Shown one piece after another: positions 18,338 to 27,754 of a stretch of 64,000 nucleotides of DNA (its first letter is position 1; the number at the start of each line of letters is the position of its first letter). Below the pieces are notes generated by a model. That model was given only the letters and a program-made list of their open reading frames with translations, did no database searches and was not told the DNA's origin. The stretch comes from an uncultured Lachnospiraceae bacterium (lineage in GTDB: Bacteria; Bacillota; Clostridia; Lachnospirales; Lachnospiraceae). Location of the stretch: the NCBI GenBank assembly GCA_910586275.1, contig CAJUIM010000001.1, forward strand, positions 18,194 through 82,193. Reading direction: 5' to 3'. The translations under genes and the position numbers were made by a program.

Positions 18338-20893
18338 TCATGCATTAAAAAACCGGTATATTTTTTCTCCTATGTTTTCTTCCTCTTTGTATCTCTGATG
18401 ATTCATTATCCAATAGAGGAAACTATCCAAATCCTCTTTCTGCTCTTCATACGCCGGTTTATGCCCTTCCACATATTTCTGCATAAAATAGGGAAGAACA
18501 TGCTCCCCAACAATCCTTTCCACATCCCAGCCCGCAGGAGCCATACAGCATTTCCCTTCCAGTGATCCCGTCTGTATATCGTAAGTAAGCAGCATGTTGC
18601 CAGCCATAGGAAAGAGCAATAATTTATCCCCCTCTCTCCGGCACCCTCCAAACAAAGGCAGCGTCTTCCGGAAATCTTCAAGACGGCGAAATCCCTGAGG
18701 GTATTCCAGCTTTCTGAAGGTATCCCCCGCCTTATATACAATTTCCTCCGCATATGCAGGCAATATGATGCACTCTGTTTCCGAAAGGGAAACAATTTTT
18801 GAAAAAGGATTTTTACCCCTTTCCCACTGTATGTCAATGGTATATGCATTCTGTACCCCTGCGGACGGGCTCCATTCCACGATTTCCGAAGTTTCAGCCG
18901 AAGTGAGCCAGAACCGGTTCCCTGCCGCATCGATACTCCAAATTCTATATTTTTTGTCTTCCAGACAGTAAGTCTCCACTTCCCCGTCCGCCAGTCTATA
19001 GCAGGCAATCTTGGCCGTATCTCTGACCGGCAGCCATACCATATCTTCCTGCATAACGGCCTGTCCGAAAAAAGGTTCATTCACTTCCAAGTCCTTGAGA
19101 GTGCCTATTGTCTTTCTTAAGGCATAATTATCATTGACTTTTCTGCTCCTTAAGTCAATTTCTGCAACGGCTTGCTTTAAAAAACGTGGGAATATGAAAA
19201 GCCTGTCTCCGAAAATAAATCCACCGGATGCCTGTACCCCATCTTTATTGTTTTCAGGCAGAACAATACTGACATATTCCGTTTCATGAGTTTGCTTATG
19301 GACAAAAGCAACCTTCCCTGCCTTTTCCGGAATCAGTATCAGCCATTCCCCATAGCTGATTATTTGCCGATGCAGCCTTCTGACTCCGTGCTCCTCCTTC
19401 AGCTTTCCTACAAATTCACACTCCCGGCCGGTTAAGGACATCTTAAAAAGACCATTGAAAGTCATATCGGAAAACCAAATCTCATTATTTTCTGTCAGTC
19501 CGTCCTCAAAAGACAAGATCTGCCATTCCGTTTTCTCCGTGCCTTTCCATACCTCCTTATTCTGCAGCATCACCGGTTTCCCACTTTCTCCATAAGCCCA
19601 TATGACAGAGTTCCAGTCGCCGTAATATGCATCCGTGGCGTTTACGGCTCTCACTTGATCCTCTGTATCATCATAAATTCCCCATCCTTCCCTTCTAAAT
19701 CGCTCTGCAATTTTCATATATCTGTCCCACAGTTCAGGACGCAGCTTCGGCAGCATATCCTTTATGGAAGAAGGAGTCCGCCACCACAACGCCACTTCCC
19801 TTTTTTCTTTAAAATCCATAAGTACATGATCCAGCTTATCAAGAAGCGCCTCACCCTCACACAGCAGATTATTTATGCTGATCTGATACAGAACCGCTTT
19901 TTTTCTTTTGCCGTCCGAATTCTGCTTAATCTGCCTCCACTGGGCCGGCATCACAAGATCCCCGCTCTCCGGCTCCGCCGTTTTATCAGCTTTCGGAGTG
20001 CCCAGCGCAATTATTTTCTGATTCAGTTCCTTCTGGTCTGCCACTATTCCTTCTGCTTCCAAATTCTTAATGCATTCGTTCTTATATAAGGAGGCCATAG
20101 CTTCCGATTCCACAATAACCGTATCTGCATAAGCGATTCCCGGACATGCGCAGAAACGCCGCATCCTCTCCAGCCCGTTCCTCATATCTGACTTTATGTC
20201 TGTCAGGACAAAATAAGGTACATAAACTAACCGTTCCGTATATCCCCTTAAATTGCGGGAATAGAACCTTGGGTCTGTCCTGCCGTCCTCCCCCTTATCA
20301 TCTTCCGCATTATGAATAAATATTATGTCTGGTTTTCTCACTTCAAATTCATATTCTTTCCAACCGGCAGTCTGCACATCCTGCGGATATTTCCCTTTTT
20401 CCTCATAAGGTTCCCCCAATGTGCCATCCGGGTTCAGACTATAATACGGAATGGGCACACAATATGCATCACAGTTCTTATCCTGCCGTGCGGCTTTGTA
20501 AATACTATGCAGGCAATCCCACGCTTCCGCTTTGCACGGGAAAAACGCAATTTCCAGCCTGTCCGGTATTTCCTCCTCCAATAACCGTTCGGCTGCGGCA
20601 AGCTGTCCGACTGCCTGCACCCGGTACTTAATGCTTTCTTCCGGGCTGCCTGCATATTCCGCAATATGGTATATTGTCTCACAATACTCCTCTAAGCAGC
20701 GCACAGTCCCATACCCCATTCCATACACTGCCTCTATTTCATTCCCCATTGTGATGGCAGCTTCCTGACATTCTGTCAGCAATGCAGTCATTTCCTCCCC
20801 ATGCTCTTCATATGTCATATTTTCTAATTCCTGGTTTGCTTCCTTGAGTGACTTCAGGATGGATAACAGTTGCTTTCTGACAATTCTGCTCAT
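18338..20893 (-). CDS. Large GT-B/CDP-glycerol-phosphotransferase-like protein with C-terminal beta-propeller-like region
   Basis: The 851-residue protein begins with a helical stretch. From about residue 115 a segment resembles the N-terminal half of CDP-glycerol glycerophosphotransferase-type GT-B proteins (IAFFPCKAEAWD, CVPIPYYSLNPDG, then LVYVPYFVLTDI). Residues roughly 470-790 show regularly spaced short beta segments (FSDMTFNGLFKM, NRFWLTSAETSEIVEW) like a beta-propeller. Start ATG 20893 lies 2 bases after the LicD stop, so it is coupled to LicD. Together they may attach polyol-phosphate or phosphonate groups to a glycan. The propeller fusion is unusual and the overall function is inference. 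Confidence 0.6.
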   Translation of the reverse strand: MSRIVRKQLLSILKSLKEANQELENMTYEEHGEEMTALLTECQEAAITMGNEIEAVYGMGYGTVRCLEEYCETIYHIAEYAGSPEESIKYRVQAVGQLAAAERLLEEEIPDRLEIAFFPCKAEAWDCLHSIYKAARQDKNCDAYCVPIPYYSLNPDGTLGEPYEEKGKYPQDVQTAGWKEYEFEVRKPDIIFIHNAEDDKGEDGRTDPRFYSRNLRGYTERLVYVPYFVLTDIKSDMRNGLERMRRFCACPGIAYADTVIVESEAMASLYKNECIKNLEAEGIVADQKELNQKIIALGTPKADKTAEPESGDLVMPAQWRQIKQNSDGKRKKAVLYQISINNLLCEGEALLDKLDHVLMDFKEKREVALWWRTPSSIKDMLPKLRPELWDRYMKIAERFRREGWGIYDDTEDQVRAVNATDAYYGDWNSVIWAYGESGKPVMLQNKEVWKGTEKTEWQILSFEDGLTENNEIWFSDMTFNGLFKMSLTGRECEFVGKLKEEHGVRRLHRQIISYGEWLILIPEKAGKVAFVHKQTHETEYVSIVLPENNKDGVQASGGFIFGDRLFIFPRFLKQAVAEIDLRSRKVNDNYALRKTIGTLKDLEVNEPFFGQAVMQEDMVWLPVRDTAKIACYRLADGEVETYCLEDKKYRIWSIDAAGNRFWLTSAETSEIVEWSPSAGVQNAYTIDIQWERGKNPFSKIVSLSETECIILPAYAEEIVYKAGDTFRKLEYPQGFRRLEDFRKTLPLFGGCRREGDKLLLFPMAGNMLLTYDIQTGSLEGKCCMAPAGWDVERIVGEHVLPYFMQKYVEGHKPAYEEQKEDLDSFLYWIMNHQRYKEEENIGEKIYRFFNA

Positions 20894-20895
20894 AA

Positions 20896-21915
20896 TCAAT
20901 ACGCCCCTAATATTTTTTCCAGTTTTTCTATCCGTTTCTTCCCGTCTTTTATAATATCTCTGGCTTCCTGCATTCTTTCCCGCATATGGTCGTCTGCGCT
21001 ATGAGAATACTGAACCGGCCACAGATAGCCGGTGCCATATAACTGTTCCAATACCTTATGATATTCGATGGGTACCGGTATTGTAATATTCTCAAACGGA
21101 ATCTCCACCGCTTCCCTATACCATTCTCTTTTCAATCCGGCACGACGATATTCAAAACCTGTGGCAAAAGCCATATCCACTACAAATTCGCTCGTTTCAT
21201 TATCACATAGCGAATATGCACCGTCTAAAATCCGGAACAGCTGATTCTTAATATTTTTCTCCCTGTTAATTTTTAGATTGCACATGCTTTCTACTTTCAG
21301 CAATAAGTCCTCCGTTGAAAAAACATCCGACGCTTTCTTTATTTGAAGCCAGTGTTCATTGTCCTCCTGTAACTTGCCGAATTCTTTTTCTTCTCTTCTC
21401 ATGTCTACGATTTTATTAACTAAAGAGACAAAATCCGTTAATTCTATTATATTATAAAATTCCTCCTCAGATTCCCACATATTATCCAAGCAAAAAATAT
21501 CTACACCGGAACCATAAGGACAGCCATGAAACCGGTGCAGAAAATCCTCATTAAGATTCAAGCCCAATCCATTCTGTACGCTCATAAATGCTCTGTCAAA
21601 ATCCGCATAATGATACATATTAATCCCCATAAAAGGAGGCAATAACTCTTCTTTGACAATACTCAGAAACCTCATATAGTCACTACGGAACATCGCAATA
21701 TCCATATCGTCATCCCAAGGGACAAATCCATTGTGCCGTACGGCTCCCAGCAACGTTCCACAATCAGCAAAATATCTAATGCCATTCTTTTTGCATACTC
21801 GGTCAATCTCTGCCAATACTTCCATTTCCGCTGCCCACCGCCGCTTCATTTCGCTTCTGACAAAATATCCGTCTCTTATCTCATCTTCAAAAAACTTATC
21901 GTCAAACTTAAGCAT
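20896..21915 (-). CDS. licD: LicD-family phosphotransferase
   Basis: The 339-residue protein has the LicD hallmark: RYFADCGTLLGAVRHNGF followed by VPWDDDMDIAM. LicD enzymes move phosphocholine or phosphonoethylamine-type groups from CDP/CMP donors to sugars. Because the same operon encodes an AEP-type cytidylyltransferase and no choline genes, CMP-AEP is the likely donor, so this would be the step that places the phosphonate on the glycan. AAAGGG precedes ATG 21915. Specificity cannot be read from sequence alone. Confidence 0.85.
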   Translation of the reverse strand: MLKFDDKFFEDEIRDGYFVRSEMKRRWAAEMEVLAEIDRVCKKNGIRYFADCGTLLGAVRHNGFVPWDDDMDIAMFRSDYMRFLSIVKEELLPPFMGINMYHYADFDRAFMSVQNGLGLNLNEDFLHRFHGCPYGSGVDIFCLDNMWESEEEFYNIIELTDFVSLVNKIVDMRREEKEFGKLQEDNEHWLQIKKASDVFSTEDLLLKVESMCNLKINREKNIKNQLFRILDGAYSLCDNETSEFVVDMAFATGFEYRRAGLKREWYREAVEIPFENITIPVPIEYHKVLEQLYGTGYLWPVQYSHSADDHMRERMQEARDIIKDGKKRIEKLEKILGAY

Positions 21916-21935
21916 GTTCCATGTCCCTTTCTCTT

Positions 21936-24443
21936 TTATCGTTTAACTAAAAATATATCCGCCTGCCGCTCCCCCAATTCCCGGCCAAACTCATATAATG
22001 TGTCTGTCCTTCTAAGGCGCGGAATCCCGTTCCCATATTCCTCCAGCCAAATGAAATAAGTATAAAACTCGGACAAATTATTTATCAGCAATTCATAGCA
22101 ATTCTGCTTCTTCAGATACTGGGGCACAAATTCCGTCATAATCGGTATTCCGGTTCCTGTCAGCATCTCCCTGGCACCATCTATTGCATATCCTTCATAT
22201 CCTTCCGCATCTAACCAAAGATACCGGATGCTGCTCTTTTTTATCCCTTCCATGGCCAAATAGTCATCCAAGGATATGCTTTCCACTTGCTCCACGTTCA
22301 CGCCTCCCAAAGCTTCCTCCGAAACGATACATGACATTCCCGGATTAAAGACATTTTTCTGCATTACCTTCGTCTTTCTTTCATTGGAAACAGCCTTTTC
22401 CACCACGGTGACCTTATCAGGCAGAATATCATTCAAGATACAATTTGCCTTAAATACGCGTATATTATCCCTGACCGGCTCAAATGCAATTACCTTTAGC
22501 TGCGGCGCCTTCACCTTATTCACATAAATGGAAGTAGTTCCGATATTTCCCCCCACCTCCAAGAATATTCCTTCCGCCTCGTCTTCCCCATAACCATAAA
22601 ATAGTTTCGTCAGCTGAAAAAAAGTATCGATTTCTGCTTTTGCCCAGTTCTCCCCCGTATGATACATACTTCTCATAATAATATAATCTTGGCTGCTGCC
22701 GATATACTTGATCCCATCCGCCTCGCAGCTCATAAACGGCACATGCCCGCAGTACTTCATCTTTTCAATGACTTTTTTCTGCCCTGCAATCAGCTTTTTT
22801 TCCGCCAGGACATTCTGATAAACCAGTTCCTCCGCCATCGCTGTCTTTACCGCATACTCCCACCATATTTTATGGGCATGTACGTCAATGTCGTCTGTCA
22901 TCCATGGTTTCGGTCCGGCATAATGGATAATCGATACATATTGCTTTACTTCTTCCGCCTTCACATCCTTTAAGCACGCCTGAAAAAAATCATAGCGGTA
23001 TTCATCCACAAGCCCTGTCTTTCTCCAATGCACCAGATTGATCACATCCTGATCCGGTGCCAAAAGCTTCCCCTTCTGCTCCCGTATTACCTGCAGATAA
23101 TCGGCTGTGCCCACGTTTTCCCGAAGCATCGACAAATCCATAAGGAGCATGCCGCTGTTAATATATACAAAATTCTCATCGTCTTTTACGGCCGCAAACA
23201 GTTCCTTTCTCTTATCCCCAAACTCTTCTTTCAGCACTAGGGAAAAATCTCTGCATCCTACGATTTCATATCCTTTCATATCCATGAAATACAAATCATA
23301 GACCGGCTGATTCACGATGATATCCACATCCAAGTATAAGACACGGTCAATGTCCTTCGGCAGCACATCCAGCATCAGCAAACGGAAATAAGCCTCCGCC
23401 GACCATTCTTCCGTTATCAGGATATCTTCCGGTAAAAGCTGTCTGTCAATAGCATAAAAGGAGATCACATTGCCCCAATCTTTCGCCTGCTTTTTCAGGC
23501 CCGCCTTATCTCCCTTCGTCAGTTCCATCTGCAGTACATGCACATGAATCCGGCAGAGCGGATGATTCTCATACAGCGACTGAAGCATAACGGCAGCATA
23601 TACCGCATATTTATGGTTAAAGGAAACTACTACATGCATTTCGTTTCTTGTCCTGTCCTGCAGCCAGGCCCTTCCGTCTGCTTTCAGATACTTCCCGCGC
23701 TTTCTGTCTATAAGAAGAGAGTCTTCCCAATAATATGCCGCAATGCTGCCATTCCCCAGCGCATTCTTTTCTGCAAAGGCAATATGCTCCTGCCAAGTCA
23801 GCTTCCCGCTTTTCAGCAGCTGTTCCACTGCTTCTACCGCTTCCAAGCTCCGGCATGTCTCCGCCCTGCGTACCATAAAACGATAGATTTCCTCTTCCGC
23901 AGACAATTCCGGATTTCCGCAGTCATAAATGCACCAGTTTCTTTCCTGCCATGGAATTGCACCGAATGCATAATTCCCCCCTGTTTCCCTGCCGGATGAC
24001 GGATGGAAGACAGTCAGCATATGGTTTATCCTGCTTACCCTTTCCGGCATTCCCTTTTCCTGCCGGTTTATTTCCGCCAGCCCTTCTTCATCCCATAACA
24101 GCACTCTGCCGTAACTGATATCCTCCGTCCCCCCTCCGCCCAGTATGCCCAATGCATCCAACTGCGGATTTTTTATGAACTCTGAAAGCATCTCATAAAG
24201 AAATAAGTCATACACAATAAGCACATGCTGATCCAGAAATACCTTATATTCCGCATTGCATCCTACCTCTGCTTCCCGGTAGCATTCCTGAATATCCGTT
24301 TTCCCTTTTATTTTATGAATTTCTGCCTTTACCCCAAAAGGTATCTGAAGCTTCTTTATATAATAAATACATTCCTCAAGATACCGTTCTTCATCATAAT
24401 ATATGACAAACGCCACGGTGACGCTTTCTGTCTGAACGTTCAT
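21936..24443 (-). CDS. Three-domain StrF-like / GT8 / FkbM fusion protein
   Basis: The 835-residue protein joins three activities. Residues 1 to about 180 resemble StrF-type GT2 proteins (EYKVFLDQHVLIVYD). Residues about 268-520 form a family 8 glycosyltransferase with YLDVDI at 370-375 as the metal-binding DXD and LAPDQDVINL further on. Residues about 620-790 are an FkbM methyltransferase (FLEVGGNIGTTS, AFEPV, LWLDAEGYEGYAI). It probably builds and caps a short sugar chain by methylation. Start is uncertain: ATG 24443 is preferred, ATG 24461 or an extension to 24554 is possible. Confidence 0.8.
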   Translation of the reverse strand: MNVQTESVTVAFVIYYDEERYLEECIYYIKKLQIPFGVKAEIHKIKGKTDIQECYREAEVGCNAEYKVFLDQHVLIVYDLFLYEMLSEFIKNPQLDALGILGGGGTEDISYGRVLLWDEEGLAEINRQEKGMPERVSRINHMLTVFHPSSGRETGGNYAFGAIPWQERNWCIYDCGNPELSAEEEIYRFMVRRAETCRSLEAVEAVEQLLKSGKLTWQEHIAFAEKNALGNGSIAAYYWEDSLLIDRKRGKYLKADGRAWLQDRTRNEMHVVVSFNHKYAVYAAVMLQSLYENHPLCRIHVHVLQMELTKGDKAGLKKQAKDWGNVISFYAIDRQLLPEDILITEEWSAEAYFRLLMLDVLPKDIDRVLYLDVDIIVNQPVYDLYFMDMKGYEIVGCRDFSLVLKEEFGDKRKELFAAVKDDENFVYINSGMLLMDLSMLRENVGTADYLQVIREQKGKLLAPDQDVINLVHWRKTGLVDEYRYDFFQACLKDVKAEEVKQYVSIIHYAGPKPWMTDDIDVHAHKIWWEYAVKTAMAEELVYQNVLAEKKLIAGQKKVIEKMKYCGHVPFMSCEADGIKYIGSSQDYIIMRSMYHTGENWAKAEIDTFFQLTKLFYGYGEDEAEGIFLEVGGNIGTTSIYVNKVKAPQLKVIAFEPVRDNIRVFKANCILNDILPDKVTVVEKAVSNERKTKVMQKNVFNPGMSCIVSEEALGGVNVEQVESISLDDYLAMEGIKKSSIRYLWLDAEGYEGYAIDGAREMLTGTGIPIMTEFVPQYLKKQNCYELLINNLSEFYTYFIWLEEYGNGIPRLRRTDTLYEFGRELGERQADIFLVKR

Positions 24444-24516
24444 GTTCCTTTCTTCTCCCATTTCCTTTTCCCGCCAACTTCTCTTTTTCTTTTTTCCGCC
24501 CCATTGATCATTTCCC

Positions 24517-25392
24517 TTACAAATGGGTAAGCCGGAAATTTGCATGATCCCCATAACCTTTTCTGTTCACCCGATAAGCAGCCTCGGTAAAATAAGCCAT
24601 ATTTTCATTGCCGATATATTCCCTTAAAAAGAATTCTTCTTTCTTCCGGAATGTCTGATATGAAATCCCCTGCTCATACAGATAACTGATAATAAATTGA
24701 GCCGCACTGGAATTATAATCGACTCCTTCTATTTTCAGTCCTGCTTTTTCACACAGATACTTCATACTTTCCACGGAATGCAGAAAAAGATGTCTGGGTG
24801 CATCCAGCTCATACCAATGAACGCCGAACGTATCAAATGCCGCATTAGGGAATACCGGAATGCCTATCCTGCAGACCCCGTTCTCCTTCAGCAGCTCCCT
24901 TACACATTCCAAAGTCTCCAAAGGCTTTGCCATATGCTCAAAAGAATCCGAAAACTGTATATAATCAAACTGCCCTTCCATTTGACCGATTTCGCCTTTC
25001 TTAATATATATCCTCTCCCCATATCTGATATCTTCTTCTATAAAGGGATCGCAGCCATACAGATTTCCATACCCCTTGCCGGCCAACTCTAATAGCCATC
25101 CGCCCATGCCGCAGCCTACGTCCAGGATTCTCGACTCGCAATGCTCCCCTCTTCCCTCAAAATCCCTTTTCTCCGCATCATGGAAACTATAATAATCACT
25201 CCGGTAATATTCTCCCGGATCTTTTGGAACTTCGGCTATCTGAAGACATTTGCAGCTTTCACAGGCAAAATACTTAAATTCTTCCTTTGTGCCGTACATC
25301 ATCTCTTTTACGATATAAGTCTTATTGACATTCTCTCTCCCGCAGACCCGGCACTTATGCCGTTCCATAAGATACGTCTTCTCGCCTTCCAT
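24517..25392 (-). CDS. Zinc-ribbon class I methyltransferase
   Basis: The 291-residue protein begins with a CxxC...CxxC zinc knuckle (CRVCG and CESCKC), then a SAM motif ILDVGCGMGGWLLEL and QFSDSFEHMAKP. This is the layout of Methyltransf_23-type sugar methyltransferases with an N-terminal zinc-binding part. AAAGGA precedes ATG 25392. It lies between a CgeB-like glycosyltransferase and the tri-domain fusion. The substrate is likely a sugar, by context. Confidence 0.8.
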   Translation of the reverse strand: MEGEKTYLMERHKCRVCGRENVNKTYIVKEMMYGTKEEFKYFACESCKCLQIAEVPKDPGEYYRSDYYSFHDAEKRDFEGRGEHCESRILDVGCGMGGWLLELAGKGYGNLYGCDPFIEEDIRYGERIYIKKGEIGQMEGQFDYIQFSDSFEHMAKPLETLECVRELLKENGVCRIGIPVFPNAAFDTFGVHWYELDAPRHLFLHSVESMKYLCEKAGLKIEGVDYNSSAAQFIISYLYEQGISYQTFRKKEEFFLREYIGNENMAYFTEAAYRVNRKGYGDHANFRLTHL

Positions 25393-25447
25393 AACTTTAT
25401 CCTTTCATCCTCACATCCCGGTAATAATCGCAGAAATTAATTTTTGA

Positions 25448-26617
25448 CTAAAAAACTATTTCCATCATAGTTTCCACACGTTTCTCATAAGTGTGGTATT
25501 CTTTCACTTTTCGGTATCCGTTTAAAGCAATTTCTTCCCTTTCTTTCTCGTGTCCCAGAAAGTATTCCGCTTTTCTCCCTAAATCCTCATAATCCGTATA
25601 ATAAATATAGTCTTCCCCTGCCTTAAAATATTCCTCATAATCTTCCTGATAATTACTAATCAGAAATCCTTTATTGCCCATAATGTCAAATGCCCGCAAG
25701 GGTATCCCTGATAAAATGCTCCTTAACGATATGTTCAGATTAATTTTAGAAGACCGGAATATAAACGGTGCTTCCGTCATTACTTCAGCCGTGCCCCTGT
25801 TCCTTACCCGCACAAGTTCCGGTGTCTTATTATAGGTATACAAATCCACCTGATGCGCTTGGGACAGAAAGCCCAATATTTCCGTGCGTTCCAATGCCGT
25901 AACCTGACGTGCCAGAAAATAATGTGCATACACCCATTCCAGCCGTTCAAACCCGTCCGGATTCCTTTCGATCGGATAATGCCGCATAATATCTTCCATT
26001 ATTTCCGGAATCAATGCCTCTTCCAGCAGGAATTCCCCATAAACTCTTTTCTGCACCTGAATGCATCCGTCCAAATACCCCTTTGTATGTTCCCTTGCTT
26101 TCCCCAATCTTTCATACAGCCGATGCTTTTTTTCCAGATAAGTGGAACCTATAAAGGAAATTTCCGTTTGGTAAAAATTCCTGGCGGCATCCGAAAAATT
26201 CAAAGCATCATATCTCCCTACCGGGGCCGCCATGGGCAAATAATAGACTGTGTCAATCCCCAGCTTCCACAGGTCCTCACAAGTCCCCCTGTCGAATACA
26301 AACGCATAATTGTATGGAAATCTAATGGTATTTGAATACAGCTGTATGAAAGGGCTGTCAAAAGTCCATGAAACATATTTCACCCTGCACGCATTGCATG
26401 CAATGGAAACGACAGGATAATAATTAAAAGAAAATACAAAATCATATCTGTCAGATGCCATTACCCGCACCAGTTTCTCACAAAGGCCAGGGTTCAGCCT
26501 TGTATTTTCTTCTTCCCTCGGAAACGGATAGGATATGACTTCCCACCCTCTCCGCTTAAACTCATCATTCATATCCTTCTGGCCAAGGCTCCGCCATTCC
26601 ATGAATAATATTTTCAT
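25448..26617 (-). CDS. CgeB-like glycosyltransferase, paralogue 3
   Basis: The 389-residue protein is one of three related GT-B proteins (DUF3880 plus Glyco_trans_1_2 layout) in this operon. Shared marks are WTFDSP, SFIGSTY, and the C-terminal SKINLNISLRS...GIPLRAFDIMG...NYQEDY block that lines the donor site. ATG 26617 is preferred (GAGG 9 bases upstream); a GTG at 26632 overlaps the preceding stop. In spore formers CgeB acts on the spore coat, but relatives in flagellar clusters probably glycosylate flagellin. Donor sugar unknown. Confidence 0.8.
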   Translation of the reverse strand: MKILFMEWRSLGQKDMNDEFKRRGWEVISYPFPREEENTRLNPGLCEKLVRVMASDRYDFVFSFNYYPVVSIACNACRVKYVSWTFDSPFIQLYSNTIRFPYNYAFVFDRGTCEDLWKLGIDTVYYLPMAAPVGRYDALNFSDAARNFYQTEISFIGSTYLEKKHRLYERLGKAREHTKGYLDGCIQVQKRVYGEFLLEEALIPEIMEDIMRHYPIERNPDGFERLEWVYAHYFLARQVTALERTEILGFLSQAHQVDLYTYNKTPELVRVRNRGTAEVMTEAPFIFRSSKINLNISLRSILSGIPLRAFDIMGNKGFLISNYQEDYEEYFKAGEDYIYYTDYEDLGRKAEYFLGHEKEREEIALNGYRKVKEYHTYEKRVETMMEIVF

Positions 26618-26628
26618 GCCTGTCTTCC

Positions 26629-27744
26629 TCACAAATTCTCACTGATGTCTAAATCCAGATTGGCATATTGAAAATACGGATTGGAATAGAGGGACAGCCC
26701 GCATACGGAAAACGGGAATCTATGCTTCCATGCAATATAATTAAACATATTGCCCATAAAAGAGTAGCAGTCCGCTATTTCTTCCCACCACAATTCCATC
26801 ACTTTGCACATCTCCGGATCTCTATGATCCCTGACCATGACCCTGTTCTCTATCAATCCATAGTTTTTCGGATAGCCTTCTTTTTCATACCGGAACAATT
26901 TCTTTCGTACGGCAATGTTTAAGTCATCCGTCTTCATATTAAGTTCTGACACGTTTTCATAAATACAGTCTTCCGCTTCATTCATGAAACATAGAAAACT
27001 CTTCCCCCCGCCATACAATTCACAGAATTGCAGGATATCCCCGCTGATTATAATATCCGAGTCCACCCAAATGCTATAATCATAATCCGCCAGCAATTCA
27101 TGCGCCATGATTTTACATCTGCTTTCCCAAAAATCCTTCCCCTTCTGCTCCCCTCTTTCCATTATATGATAATGCCATGCCCCCTCTTTCGTTCCCTGTT
27201 TCCCCGCATCGTCGGTAAAGCATATATACTTCAGCCACGGACAGACTGCCTTAGGCTGATGCAGTTCCTTCCCTTCCGGCAGGTATGTATACACCACGCC
27301 CTTTCCGCCTGTCAGAAACCCGTTCTTTTCTTTCCAATCCTTCTGCCGCTGCGCATGCAGATATTGCTGCATACGGGCATTCATGGTACCTAAAGAAATG
27401 ATCATCTGCCGGTAAGGCGACTGGCGGAATACTTTTTCATCCTCGCCCAGTGCCGTATAGAAGGCCAGATAACTGCATTCATATAAGGCCAGTATCCGTT
27501 CGCATTCTTCCGCATCTTTTCTGTCCACGGCCTGACGCAGACACTCCATATAAATTTCCGGCATATTCCGGAACCCCATATTGGGCTCGCTTCCGATGCA
27601 CCGCCAAAAGGAATCCCCCATCGTTGATTCCATTAAATTGCCCAGTTCCTCCAGAGGCAGGCTGTCCAATAATATAGTTCCGTTGCGAATTGCACTCCTG
27701 ATTTTTTCTATCAGGACAATTATGTTATCCTCTACCTTTATCAT
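26629..27744 (-). CDS. MUCI70/TOD1-type (DUF616) putative glycosyltransferase
   Basis: The 371-residue protein has an N-terminal helical part of about 140 residues, then a GT-like domain with VVYTYLPEGKEL, WLKYICFTDD, and YDYSIWVDSDIII, where DSD is the metal-binding acid pair. This resembles the DUF616/TOD1 family of putative glycosyltransferases. It lies between two CgeB-like paralogues with a short gap or overlap on each side. It probably extends the same glycan. The family assignment is from motif recall. Confidence 0.65.
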   Translation of the reverse strand: MIKVEDNIIVLIEKIRSAIRNGTILLDSLPLEELGNLMESTMGDSFWRCIGSEPNMGFRNMPEIYMECLRQAVDRKDAEECERILALYECSYLAFYTALGEDEKVFRQSPYRQMIISLGTMNARMQQYLHAQRQKDWKEKNGFLTGGKGVVYTYLPEGKELHQPKAVCPWLKYICFTDDAGKQGTKEGAWHYHIMERGEQKGKDFWESRCKIMAHELLADYDYSIWVDSDIIISGDILQFCELYGGGKSFLCFMNEAEDCIYENVSELNMKTDDLNIAVRKKLFRYEKEGYPKNYGLIENRVMVRDHRDPEMCKVMELWWEEIADCYSFMGNMFNYIAWKHRFPFSVCGLSLYSNPYFQYANLDLDISENL

Positions 27745-27754
27745 ACTCTGCCAC

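Noticed and set aside
13224..21915. Phosphocholine decoration (lic) locus
   Set aside because: LicD and the nucleotidyltransferase could fit, but there is no choline kinase or transporter and the decarboxylase plus transaminase point to AEP.
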